Positions 33,440 to 41,639 of a DNA stretch of 64,000 nucleotides are shown here, piece after piece. The DNA lies in the NCBI RefSeq assembly GCF_020071995.1, contig NZ_JABWTK010000003.1, positions 338,659 through 402,658 of the forward strand, written 5' to 3'. A model generated the notes under the pieces. The model saw only the letters and a list, made by a program, of their open reading frames with translations. It did no database searches and was not told where the DNA came from. The translations under genes were made by a program, and so were the position numbers. The number at the start of each line of letters is the position of its first letter. The stretch's first letter is position 1. The DNA is from Planococcus chinensis (GTDB lineage: Bacteria; Bacillota; Bacilli; Bacillales_A; Planococcaceae).

Positions 33440-34975
33440 GTGTATTGGTGCAAAGTTGCTCGGACACAAGCTGAATTTGACGAAATCGCCAAATTGAATT
33501 ATGAAACCTTCGTAGAAGAAATCCCACAGCACGACCCGGATCCTTCCGGCGCACGCATTGACCCTTTCCATAATCAAAACACCTATTTGATTGTGCTGTC
33601 GGATACCGCCATTGTCGGCATGATTGCCCTTCGCGACGAACGCCCGTTTTCGCTTGACCGGAAAATCGGGGCAGTAGAAACGTTTCTTCCGCATTTTGAG
33701 AGAATGTGCGAGATCCGGCTGATGGCGGTCCGCAAGCCACATCGCAATGGCCGCGTATTTTTCTTGCTGGCCCGTGCGCTGTCCGATTACTGTTTTGAAG
33801 AGGGGTATGACGCTGCCGTCATTTCAGGAACCACGCGGCAATTAAAGCTTTACGGCCAAATCGGTTTTCAAGCGTTTGCGGAGCCGGTGGGCCAAGGAGA
33901 AGCGATGTTCATTCCGATGGTGACAACGCGCCGGCAATACGCAGAATCTGTAGCAGCGAGGCTGCAGACCAAAAGAAAATTATTTCATCCAGGGCCTGTG
34001 CAGTTGACCGAAGAACTCGCAGCGCCTTTTCAGGACCAACCGGTATCCCACCGGTCTTCCACATTCCAGGCGCTTTGCCAGGAAGTACGAAACCGGCTGC
34101 AGCTATTGGCAGAAGCGAATCCGCATCTATTGGCCGGAAGCGGCACATTGGCCAATGAAGCGATGATTGCCCAGTTGAAAAAGGAACAAGCAAAAGGATT
34201 GATTCTTGTAAACGGGGAATTCGGCAAGCGGCTGAAAGAACAAGCCGTCAGGTGGCAGCTTTCTTTTGATATGTTGGAGGAATCATGGGGCCATGCTTTC
34301 TCATTGGATCAAATCAAGGGGAAACTTGCTGGCGGAGAATACGGCTGGCTGCTGATGGTGCACGGGGAGACGTCAGTCGGCATGCTGAATGATTTGGATG
34401 CTATAGGGGAATTGTGTGTGGATGTTGGAGTGAAATTATGTGTAGATGCTGTCAGCACATTCGGCGCTCTTCCGTTTTCATTGAAGAACACTTGGCTCGC
34501 CACGGCGGTAAGCGGAAAAGCGGTTGGCACCGTAAGCGGCTTAGCGATTGTTTTTTCTCACCACACAATTGAACCCGATCCGCTGCTGCCTGCTTATCTC
34601 GATATTGGCTTGTATGGCAATAAGGTGCCGTTCACTTTGTCTTATCCGCTGTTGAAAAGTTTCAAGGAGGCGCTGGGTGCCTATCCAAAAAGGTATTCAC
34701 TCTTAAAGGAACGCTTTGAAATGATGAAAATGGCAACTGCCACTTGGCCGGCTTTAGCAGATGGCTATCCCATGCTGCTCACGTTCAAAGCGGAAACGGA
34801 CTTCAAACAGTTTCCGCTTGATGCCCACTTGTCGGGTTTTGAGCTGCACGCCAAAAGCGGCTATTTGAAAGAGCGCAATTTATTTCAGATTTCCTGTATT
34901 CAGCCAAGTTTTGAAGTAGATTGGGAATCGCTCATGAAATTTCATAAAGTTTATACGGAGTATCACCAACTATAA
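33440..34975 (+). CDS. Fusion: N-terminal GNAT domain with class V aminotransferase
   Basis: 511 residues in two domains. Residues 1 to about 175 are a GNAT fold of the autoinducer-synthase/N-acyl-amino-acid-synthase shape (EIRLMAVRKPHRNGRVFFLLARALSDYCF, then KLYGQIGFQAFAEP). Residues about 185-511 are a class V PLP-dependent transaminase (start LFHPGPVQLTEELAAPF, then LLAGSGTLANEAMIAQL, LCVDAVSTFGALP) with the expected PLP lysine at Lys360 in AVSGKAVGTVSG. Relatives include alanine/serine-glyoxylate aminotransferases. GTG start behind GGAAGG. Paired with the flavin oxidase upstream; a shared amine or glyoxylate intermediate is possible. Confidence 0.85.
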   Translation: MYWCKVARTQAEFDEIAKLNYETFVEEIPQHDPDPSGARIDPFHNQNTYLIVLSDTAIVGMIALRDERPFSLDRKIGAVETFLPHFERMCEIRLMAVRKPHRNGRVFFLLARALSDYCFEEGYDAAVISGTTRQLKLYGQIGFQAFAEPVGQGEAMFIPMVTTRRQYAESVAARLQTKRKLFHPGPVQLTEELAAPFQDQPVSHRSSTFQALCQEVRNRLQLLAEANPHLLAGSGTLANEAMIAQLKKEQAKGLILVNGEFGKRLKEQAVRWQLSFDMLEESWGHAFSLDQIKGKLAGGEYGWLLMVHGETSVGMLNDLDAIGELCVDVGVKLCVDAVSTFGALPFSLKNTWLATAVSGKAVGTVSGLAIVFSHHTIEPDPLLPAYLDIGLYGNKVPFTLSYPLLKSFKEALGAYPKRYSLLKERFEMMKMATATWPALADGYPMLLTFKAETDFKQFPLDAHLSGFELHAKSGYLKERNLFQISCIQPSFEVDWESLMKFHKVYTEYHQL

Positions 34976-35000
34976 AAACCCGCCGGCCGGCGGGTTTTTT
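34974..35000. terminator. Bidirectional terminator
   Basis: AAAAACCCGCC/GGCGGGTTTTTT with GGCC centre, between the transaminase fusion and the convergent XRE regulator. Confidence 0.85.
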
Positions 35001-36215
35001 CTATTGGACAATTTGCGCATATACATCCAGGATGAATTTTTTGTAAGGCAAGTCCAGCATCGGTTCGATGTTTTCTTTGGCAATTGCCGCATGCTTTACC
35101 GCTAAATCATGTTGGCCTTGCTGTTCATAAATCAGCGCCAAGTACGCGTCTTTTTCGTAATTCATCGATAAGTCGTAAGGGTGGTGAAGGTGTTCGTAAA
35201 TCTGGTGCTTTTTTAACCAGAAAAGCGCTTCATCTAATTTTCCTTGCCCATATAACGCTTTTCCTTTCTCCATGTAAAACTGGAAATTGTCTTCGTCCTT
35301 GTATTTTTCGAGGTTGATATCAATAATTTTCTCAGCTTTTTCGTATTCATGCACAAAGGAAACTAAATAATGGGCCTCCAGTAAATCGAGAGTCGTTTCA
35401 ATTATTTCATCTTCCGAGAACTCCGCGAACAAACGAAGCTTGCCGACGTAATAGTCTTTGCGTTCAATATCGTTGGATAGCATGGCATGAAAACTCATCA
35501 CCCGGTAAAGGTCATTGATCTTGTAGTAAATCTGGCGTTCCCGTGAATAATCGATTCCTTCTTTTAAAACCCGCAGCGCTTCGGCATCTTCTCCGACGGC
35601 AAAGTACAGAATGGCTTCGAGGAAATCGAAGTCGAGCTTTTTCAAGGAATCAATGACGGCATCCCGTTCTTCAAAAGAACGCCGTGAGTCTTGGAGCATT
35701 TTTAAGGCTTCCGTATATTCATGTTGCTGGAACGTTACCATCGCCCGGAACATATGGACATCGGCGCTGTTATTGACCAAATGCAGCCCTTCGTACATGG
35801 CTTCCGCCCGTTCCAATACCAGTTGCCAGTCCGGGAGCTTTGCGTAATATCGGCAGCGGCTATAGATTTCCAAAAGCCGGGCGGACTCGTAGCGGTACGG
35901 GAGTTTTTCGGCATACGGTTCGATTTTATCGACAATCGCTTTAAAATCATCCGGCTGGTACAGATCTGCTTTATAAAGCGTTTCAACTTCCTGGAGAAGT
36001 TCGCGCAGTTCCGTTGTCGGCACTTCCTCAAGCAATTCATTTGAATGGACCCCGAGCTGCCCTGCTATATAAGCCAAGCTTTCCATAGAAGGTTTGGCTT
36101 TATTGTTTTCTATCAAGCTGAGCATGCCTTTCGTCATGACATCGCCTGCGAGCGTCTGCAAGGTGAGGCCTTTTTCTTTGCGCAATTTCTTGATGCGTTC
36201 GCCTAATGTTTCCAC
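35001..36215 (-). CDS. XRE family regulator with TPR domain (RRNPP-like)
   Basis: 404 residues. N-terminal Cro/CI helix-turn-helix (LGERIKKLRKEKGLTLQTLAGDVMTKGMLSLIENNKAKPSMESLAYIAGQLG, residues 3-55) and about 330 residues of helical TPR-type repeats (for example KMLQDSRRSFEERDAVIDSLKK, EKGKALYGQGKLDEALFWLKKH). This is the layout of PlcR/NprR/Rgg-type sensors, but no signal-peptide gene is seen beside it. Divergent from the MFS gene at 36333 with two identical-type palindromes between them, so it likely controls both itself and the exporter. Confidence 0.85.
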   Translation of the reverse strand: METLGERIKKLRKEKGLTLQTLAGDVMTKGMLSLIENNKAKPSMESLAYIAGQLGVHSNELLEEVPTTELRELLQEVETLYKADLYQPDDFKAIVDKIEPYAEKLPYRYESARLLEIYSRCRYYAKLPDWQLVLERAEAMYEGLHLVNNSADVHMFRAMVTFQQHEYTEALKMLQDSRRSFEERDAVIDSLKKLDFDFLEAILYFAVGEDAEALRVLKEGIDYSRERQIYYKINDLYRVMSFHAMLSNDIERKDYYVGKLRLFAEFSEDEIIETTLDLLEAHYLVSFVHEYEKAEKIIDINLEKYKDEDNFQFYMEKGKALYGQGKLDEALFWLKKHQIYEHLHHPYDLSMNYEKDAYLALIYEQQGQHDLAVKHAAIAKENIEPMLDLPYKKFILDVYAQIVQ

Positions 36216-36237
36216 TTTATCACCTCTTTTAAATATT

Positions 36238-36309
36238 AGTTTAATTATATTAAACTTTTTATTGCATTGCCAGTTTTCGTGTGTTATATTTTGTTTAATT
36301 AAATTAAAC
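36238..36309. promoter_or_regulatory. Twin operators and promoter between XRE regulator and MFS gene
   Basis: Two palindromes of form GTTTAAT-N3-ATTAAAC: 36239-36255 (extended to AGTTTAATTATATTAAACT at 36238-36256) and 36293-36309. Between them lies TTGCAT (36262-36267), 17-base spacer, TATATT (36285-36290), the probable MFS promoter; the second operator covers its transcription start. Confidence 0.7.
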
Positions 36310-36332
36310 TTATGTAAAAGGGAGCTGGGAAA

Positions 36333-37628
36333 ATGTCAGAAGCGGCAAAGCTTAAACGGGCAAGTTACCATTTGTACACATTCACGGTCAGTAAATTGAT
36401 TTCAACTTTTGGCAGCAGTGTTTATGCATTCGGGATTAGCTTATACGTTTTAGCTTTAACCGGATCGGCTGCAAGTTTCGCCATCAATCTCATCAGCAGC
36501 ATTTTGCCGCGGACGATTTTGGCTCCGCTTGCCGGCTACGCGGCTGATAACTATTCTAAGAAGAAGCTGATCATTATATCGCAGCTGGGCGGCGTTCTTT
36601 CGGTTGGCGGGTTGCTGGCATATAGCATGATTGCTGGATTGTCGCTGCCGGCCATTTATGCAGCAACGGCTTTAGTGTCGATTTTCTCCATGTTCAATGG
36701 CGTCACATTTTCAGCATCGATCGCAAATTTGATCGATCCAGACCGGATCCAAAAAGCGATGGGATTTAACCAGTCAGCGGTTTCACTTGCTGCAATCGGC
36801 GGACCTGTCATCGGAGGCGCTTTGTTCGGGTTTGTTGCCATGAATGTTTTTCTCGTCATTGAAATTGCGGCTTACCTCATCGCGCTTGCCCTTGAAATGA
36901 CGATGAATTTCCGATTGTATAGCAATGTCGAAGCGAAAACAGCCGAACAGCCAAAGCCGTCGGTGATTCAAGGGATGAAAGAAGGCATCGCTTATTTAAA
37001 AGACAACCGGGTCATTATGGTCATTGTAACGACCGCCGTGGGGTTGAATTTCTTTTTCTCCGCACTGATGATCGGCTTGCCGTTTATCGCCATTCAACAA
37101 TTAAAAGTGGAATCGGTTCATTTTGGCGTAATCGAGGCGATGATTGCAGTCGGCATGCTGGCAGGATCCATTTACTTCTCTGTCCGAAAAGAAGTGAAGT
37201 TCCCGTTGCTGTTTTCCAAACGGGCCATTCTGGTAATGTCCGTGCTTCTGGCTGCACTTGGCGTGCCGCTCATCCTCGAATTTTCTTATAATGTGAACGT
37301 CGCTTACTTAATTATTCTTATGCTCGCTTTTGGTGCATCGAATGTATGCGTGAATACACCAATTGGCGTCATGATGCAAAAAGATGTTGCTGAAGAATAC
37401 CGGGGTCGCGTCTTTGGAATTTTGGAATCGATGGCAATGGCGATGATGCCGCTTGGGTATTTGTTATTTGGCTTATTGTACGATGTGGTTCCAGCGGAAT
37501 ACGTGGTTTGGGGAAGCAGCTTATGCCTGGTTATTTTAACGGGGTATATGATCCGGACAAGTGTAATCAAAGCAGCATATCCAGAACTTGGCCATGCTCC
37601 AGAGAACATGGTAATCCAAAAACAATAA
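36333..37628 (+). CDS. MFS transporter (exporter type)
   Basis: 431 residues with twelve membrane segments. Start MSEAAKLKRASYHLYTFTVSKLISTFGSSVYAFGISLYVL, loop LAGYAADNYSKKKLI and GFNQSAVSLAAIGGPVIGGALFG place it among macrolide-efflux/MefA-like and enterobactin-exporter-like MFS proteins. GGGAGCTGGG ribosome site. Likely regulated by the divergent XRE-TPR protein. Cargo unknown; a peptide or antibiotic is plausible. Confidence 0.87.
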   Translation: MSEAAKLKRASYHLYTFTVSKLISTFGSSVYAFGISLYVLALTGSAASFAINLISSILPRTILAPLAGYAADNYSKKKLIIISQLGGVLSVGGLLAYSMIAGLSLPAIYAATALVSIFSMFNGVTFSASIANLIDPDRIQKAMGFNQSAVSLAAIGGPVIGGALFGFVAMNVFLVIEIAAYLIALALEMTMNFRLYSNVEAKTAEQPKPSVIQGMKEGIAYLKDNRVIMVIVTTAVGLNFFFSALMIGLPFIAIQQLKVESVHFGVIEAMIAVGMLAGSIYFSVRKEVKFPLLFSKRAILVMSVLLAALGVPLILEFSYNVNVAYLIILMLAFGASNVCVNTPIGVMMQKDVAEEYRGRVFGILESMAMAMMPLGYLLFGLLYDVVPAEYVVWGSSLCLVILTGYMIRTSVIKAAYPELGHAPENMVIQKQ

Positions 37629-37637
37629 AAATTTGGC

Positions 37638-37676
37638 CAGCCGGACTCCAGCTTAGGAGACGGCTGTTTTTCATTT
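37638..37676 (+). terminator. Terminator after MFS gene
   Basis: AGCCG-GACTCC arm pairs with GGAG-CGGCT, followed by TTTTTC. It directly precedes the sigma-B-like promoter of the next gene. Confidence 0.7.
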
Positions 37677-37681
37677 TTCAG

Positions 37682-37706
37682 GTTTAGCTATTCTTCTGAA
37701 GGGAAA
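37682..37706 (+). promoter_or_regulatory. Sigma-B-like promoter of SDR gene
   Basis: GTTTAG (37682-37687), 13-base spacer, GGGAAA (37701-37706). Confidence 0.5.
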
Positions 37707-37746
37707 AATGCCAGAGACATGAAAAAACCAGAGAGGATGAAGCAAA

Positions 37747-38604
37747 ATGGAAAAAGACAAACCAGAAAATTTGCCGCCGCAAGAACAGGAACGCCAACCG
37801 GGCTTTGAATCTGAAATGACGCCGGAGCCGGATTTCACCGGCAACCTGGCTGGGAAAGCGAAGCGTTTGCCTGGGAAAACAGCATTGATTACCGGCGGGG
37901 ACAGCGGCATTGGACGCGCAGTGGCCGTGGCTTTTGCAAAAGAAGGGGCGGACGTCGCCATCGCCTATCTGGATGAACACGAAGATGCGGAAGAAACGAA
38001 GAAACATGTCGAAAAAGAAGGAAGACGCTGCCTTCTGATTGCAGGCGATATCGGTGATGAAGCATTCTGCCAGGAAGCCGTGCAAAAAGTGGTCGATGAA
38101 TTCGGCAAACTGGACATTCTGGTCAACAATGCAGCCGAGCAGCACCTGCAGGATTCGTTGAAAGACATAACGGCAGAACAATTGGAGCGGACGTTCCGGA
38201 CAAATGTATTCGGCATGTTCCACGTCACCAAAGCCGCGCTCGACCATTTAAAACCGGGAAGCTCGATTATTAACACCACTTCCATCACGGCTTTCCAAGG
38301 GATGCCGACATTGATTGACTATTCTTCTACAAAAGGGGCCATCCTATCGTTCACACGCGCCTTGTCCGGATCCCTTGCAGAACAAGGAATCCGCGTCAAT
38401 GCTGTGGCGCCTGGCCCAATTTGGACGCCGCTTATTCCGGCATCGTTCCCTGCAGAACAGGTAGAAAGTTTCGGCAAAAATACGCCGCTTGGCCGTGCCG
38501 GACAACCGGATGAACTGGCACCGGGCTATGTGTACCTGGCGTCTGACGATTCTTCTTACGTTACCGGGCAAGTTCTGAACATCAATGGGGGGACACCCGT
38601 CTAA
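37747..38604 (+). CDS. SDR family oxidoreductase (general stress protein 39 type)
   Basis: 285 residues. A proline-rich lead (PENLPPQEQERQPGFESEMTPEP) precedes the Rossmann fold: TGGDSGIGRAVAVAFAKEGA (coenzyme site), NNAAEQH, the catalytic Ser and Y-x-x-x-K (YSSTKGA), and NAVAPGPIWTPLIPASF. The lead and motif set match the YdaD/YhdF/YhxC group, several of which are sigma-B general stress proteins in B. subtilis. A sigma-B-like promoter is present. NAD(P)-linked alcohol or aldehyde substrate unknown. Confidence 0.9.
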   Translation: MEKDKPENLPPQEQERQPGFESEMTPEPDFTGNLAGKAKRLPGKTALITGGDSGIGRAVAVAFAKEGADVAIAYLDEHEDAEETKKHVEKEGRRCLLIAGDIGDEAFCQEAVQKVVDEFGKLDILVNNAAEQHLQDSLKDITAEQLERTFRTNVFGMFHVTKAALDHLKPGSSIINTTSITAFQGMPTLIDYSSTKGAILSFTRALSGSLAEQGIRVNAVAPGPIWTPLIPASFPAEQVESFGKNTPLGRAGQPDELAPGYVYLASDDSSYVTGQVLNINGGTPV

Positions 38605-38609
38605 GATCT

Positions 38610-38648
38610 AAAAAAAGCAAGCACCTCACAAAGAGGTGCTTGCTTTTT
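38610..38648. terminator. Bidirectional terminator between SDR and MFS genes
   Basis: AAAAAAGCAAGCACCTC/GAGGTGCTTGCTTTTT stem with five-base loop. Confidence 0.9.
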
Positions 38649-39807
38649 CGTTTGTCTGCAATGTTTTGGCAGAGCTTCTGTAGACGATGATCAACCCAAT
38701 GCTGAGCAAGGCCAATAGACCCGACAAGTAATAAATCGATCCGGATTGGAGCGTCAGGAGCCAAGTGAAAAACAGCGGTCCGATGATGCGCCCCATATTA
38801 TCCATGGAATAAGTCATGCCGGCAGCGGTTCCGTATTTCCCGCCGGACTCTTTTGACGTAAGCGACACCAGTACCGTACGGGCTAGGGCGTTGCCGGCTG
38901 TAAAAATGCTGAGGGCAATGCCGGCGAAAATCAGGCTGGAAGTGAACGGCAATAAAAACAGTCCGGCCGCTGTAACGATTTGCGCCCCGATGATCCACTT
39001 GGTTTCGGTTCCATCTTTGACCCGGCGGACAACGCCGCCCTGGATGGCAGCGTCAACAAACCCGCTGGCCATGAAAAGGTAGCCAAGCTGCAGCGGCGTA
39101 ATTTCGATCTGGTCGATTTGAAACAGCTGAAATGTCGATTCCAATCCGGCCAATAGGAAAGTCACCGTAAATGAGAACAGGAACAGGTAACGGATGCGGT
39201 AGTTCCAAAGCATAGCGGCTCCTTGCGGAAGCAATTTCCGCTTGACCGCTTCACCCGAACGATCCGGTTCTTTTAAGACGATGCTGGCATATACCATCAG
39301 TGCGAGCACCAGGATGGCAGATGCAGTAAACGGCAAAGAAAGTGAGACGGCGCCGAGCAGCCCGCCGATTGCCGGACCGAATATAAAACCAAGGCCGATG
39401 GACATGCCAAGCAGCCCCATGTATTTATTGCGCTCTTCCGAGGTGGTGATATCCGCAACATATCCGGTTACCGCTGTGTATAGGGCACCGGAGAACAATC
39501 CGCCGATGATGCGCGATGCATACAATAAAACCAAATGGTCGAGGAATAAAGAAAATAAAAAGAAGCTCAGGCTGAAACCGGCTAAGCCGGTTAAAATCAG
39601 TTTTTTACGGCCGACATTATCAGACAGCCGGCCCCAAAGCGGCGCGGTGAAAAACGAGGCGAGGGCATAAATGGTAATCAGGCCGCCGACGTGGATATCT
39701 GCATATCCCTGCTGGACAACAACTTCCGGCAGAACCGGAATAATAATGCCGAACCCTAAGTAAACGAAAAATTGGACAGACATCAACAATAGAATGGTTT
39801 TTTTCAT
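38626..39807 (-). CDS. MFS transporter, drug:H+ antiporter (Tet/Bmr-like)
   Basis: 393 residues, twelve segments. LFFVYLGFG-type start (QFFVYLGFGIIIPVLPEVV), loop 2-3 motif GRLSDNVGRKKLI and helix-5 motif GLGFIFGPAIGGLLG are those of the DHA1 drug-efflux group. Probably multidrug export. An inverted repeat TTGTTC-AATAA-GAACAA lies within its promoter, so a local-type repressor is expected, but none is encoded next to it. Confidence 0.88.
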   Translation of the reverse strand: MKKTILLLMSVQFFVYLGFGIIIPVLPEVVVQQGYADIHVGGLITIYALASFFTAPLWGRLSDNVGRKKLILTGLAGFSLSFFLFSLFLDHLVLLYASRIIGGLFSGALYTAVTGYVADITTSEERNKYMGLLGMSIGLGFIFGPAIGGLLGAVSLSLPFTASAILVLALMVYASIVLKEPDRSGEAVKRKLLPQGAAMLWNYRIRYLFLFSFTVTFLLAGLESTFQLFQIDQIEITPLQLGYLFMASGFVDAAIQGGVVRRVKDGTETKWIIGAQIVTAAGLFLLPFTSSLIFAGIALSIFTAGNALARTVLVSLTSKESGGKYGTAAGMTYSMDNMGRIIGPLFFTWLLTLQSGSIYYLSGLLALLSIGLIIVYRSSAKTLQTNEKASTSL

Positions 39808-40127
39808 GGGAAAACTCCTGCTTTCTAAAAGGCTCTACTTCCATTTTACCTTTGTTCAATAAGAACAACAATCCGGGAAAAGCCAAAAAGCGGTAGAAGC
39901 GGTGAAGAAGAATAGCAGTGCGGTAAAAAAATAATGCAACGTAAAACCGCTTCTCAAGAAAGGATTTACAAATTTTTTACTTTGTCATCAAAATGAAAAG
40001 TTTAAAGTTCTGAAAAGATGGTATTATATGCATAGACACAGAAAAGTCAACTAATAACCCGTACATACGAAACTGACTGCCATTTTAAACGTCAATAACA
40101 GTATGAAAATATAAAGAGGTGATCTGG
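39808..40127. promoter_or_regulatory. Intergenic control region of MFS and 43-codon gene
   Basis: 320 bases. Leftward: TTGTTG (39866-39871), 17-base spacer, TAAAAT (39843-39848), with the perfect inverted repeat TTGTTC-AATAA-GAACAA (39852-39868) in the spacer. Rightward: sigma-B-like GTTTAA (40000-40005), 13-base spacer, TGGTAT (40019-40024), about 100 bases before the small gene. The middle (39880-39960) shows nothing recognisable. Confidence 0.55.
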
Positions 40128-40259
40128 ATGGCGAAAGACGTTGAAGTTCGCAAAATCGTTTCAAATTTATCGAAACTGGGAATCCAAGTAAACATCGCAA
40201 AATCTCGTGTAGAATTATTGAAAGCTCTGGCTTTGCCGCAAGCACCGCAAATTCAATAA
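40128..40259 (+). CDS. 43-residue protein, possibly Lmo0850-type
   Basis: Frame MAKDVEVRKIVSNLSKLGIQ then VNIAKSRVELLKALALPQAPQIQ. Ribosome site AAAGAGGTGATC precedes the ATG and a strong terminator follows. Soluble, basic and helical. The pattern N-L-S-x-x-G-x-x-V/I with K-S-R-x-E-L recalls small Lmo0850-like proteins, from memory only. A sigma-B-like promoter lies upstream. Confidence 0.7.
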   Translation: MAKDVEVRKIVSNLSKLGIQVNIAKSRVELLKALALPQAPQIQ

Positions 40260-40266
40260 TGAATGC

Positions 40267-40300
40267 AAAAAAACTCCGACGCCCGGCGTCGGAGTTTTTT
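40267..40300. terminator. Bidirectional terminator
   Basis: AAAAAACTCCGACGCC/GGCGTCGGAGTTTTTT perfect stem between the 43-codon gene and rodA. Confidence 0.9.
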
Positions 40301-41486
40301 AATCGATTTCTTTATCGTTGCCAAACATATAGTTCCGATGATGGAATTTCATGCTGAACACGATGCCGATGGCCAGCATATTTCCGATCAATGAACTTCC
40401 TCCGTAGCTGATGAACGGAAGAGGAATCCCAGTGATGGGCAAAAGCTGAATCGTCATGCCGATGTTTTGAAAAACGTGGAACGTAATCATGGCAATGATT
40501 CCCGCACAGACATATGTGCTGAAAGTGTCTTTGAACTGAAGGGTGATTCTGGTCAAATGGTAAATCAGCATAAAGAACAGGATAATGACGGCACTGGCTC
40601 CGATAAACCCGAAATCCTCGGAAATGACGGTAAAGATAAAGTCCGTGTGGTTTTCAGGAACATACACTTGCCGGCCTTGGTAACCTTTGCCGAACACTTC
40701 GCCTGAACCGATGGCGTTCATCGCAGCGATCAAGTTATAGCCGCCTGATTCTGCGTAGGAATACGGATCAAGCCATGTGTATATCCGTTCGAACATATAC
40801 GGCTTCAAACCGAAGGCGCTTGACAGGAAATCCTGCATGTAAAGAGTCATCCATAAGAGGAGTGATCCAATTATGGCCACGCCGCCGAAACTTGGAGCGA
40901 TAATTTTCCATGTGATGCCTGAGACAACTGTCAGAGCAAGCGTAATCGCGATAAAGACGAGAGCGGTTCCCAAATCGGGCTGAAGCAGGATAAACCCGAG
41001 CGGAATCATCAGACAAAATAGAATTTTTCCCAGTAGAATGAAATCGGTTTTCAAGGTCTTTAGCGGATTGTTTTCATGGTGGGAAGAAATCATCTTGGCC
41101 AAAGCCAGTATATAGAAAGTTTTCATGAATTCCGCCGGCTGGATATTGACGAACGGCGTATGGAACCAGGCTTTTGCACCGTTGACAGGTGCGGCAATCT
41201 GGCCAGGGCCGTCCGGAGAAACCATTAGCACAATCAGAAGCAAGATGCCCAGTCCGTAAAGGTAATAAGCCATCTTTTTATACTGTTCAGGGTCGAAGTA
41301 CATCAGTATGCCAATCATACAGATGGAAATAAAATAAAAAAGAGCCTGCCTCGGAACGAAATTCGTCAAATACTGCCCTGACGTTTGTGCAGAGGAAATA
41401 GCAATCAAAGAAACGGCGAAAAAGAGAAACAATATAAAAGCGAGCGGCCAATCAATGCGATCGGAAAAGCTCTTGTTAGTATGCAT
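40299..41486 (-). CDS. rodA: Peptidoglycan glycosyltransferase, FtsW/RodA/SpoVE family
   Basis: 395 residues with ten membrane helices. SEDS hallmarks: NGAKAWFHTPFVNIQPAEFMK, LLQPDLGTALVF, HTDFIFTVISEDFGFIGA (catalytic Asp/Glu region) and the C-terminal GIPLPFISYGGSSL. It polymerises lipid II together with a class B penicillin-binding protein. The HTDFIF and QGRQ loop features favour RodA over FtsW; Planococcaceae can carry several paralogues, so the symbol is tentative. Confidence 0.9.
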   Translation of the reverse strand: MHTNKSFSDRIDWPLAFILFLFFAVSLIAISSAQTSGQYLTNFVPRQALFYFISICMIGILMYFDPEQYKKMAYYLYGLGILLLIVLMVSPDGPGQIAAPVNGAKAWFHTPFVNIQPAEFMKTFYILALAKMISSHHENNPLKTLKTDFILLGKILFCLMIPLGFILLQPDLGTALVFIAITLALTVVSGITWKIIAPSFGGVAIIGSLLLWMTLYMQDFLSSAFGLKPYMFERIYTWLDPYSYAESGGYNLIAAMNAIGSGEVFGKGYQGRQVYVPENHTDFIFTVISEDFGFIGASAVIILFFMLIYHLTRITLQFKDTFSTYVCAGIIAMITFHVFQNIGMTIQLLPITGIPLPFISYGGSSLIGNMLAIGIVFSMKFHHRNYMFGNDKEID

Positions 41487-41593
41487 TTGCGTTCACCTGT
41501 ACTTTTTTAGGATTGAGAGTCGGTTTACATTATAGCGTATTCTCATCGAATGTGCCTATACCAAAAGTAATGACGCAAATAGAGCTAGGATGT

Positions 41594-41622
41594 TTCATAT
41601 TTCATGGGAATGGTCGTATAAT
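41594..41622 (+). promoter_or_regulatory. Probable sigma-A promoter
   Basis: TTCATA (41594-41599), 17-base spacer, consensus TATAAT (41617-41622), ahead of the hypothetical gene at 41640. Confidence 0.55.
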
Positions 41623-41639
41623 GTAAAAAGGAGATTGGA

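Noticed and set aside
35001..36215. PlcR/PapR-type quorum pair
   Set aside because: Regulator type fits, but no small secreted-peptide frame lies next to it on either side.
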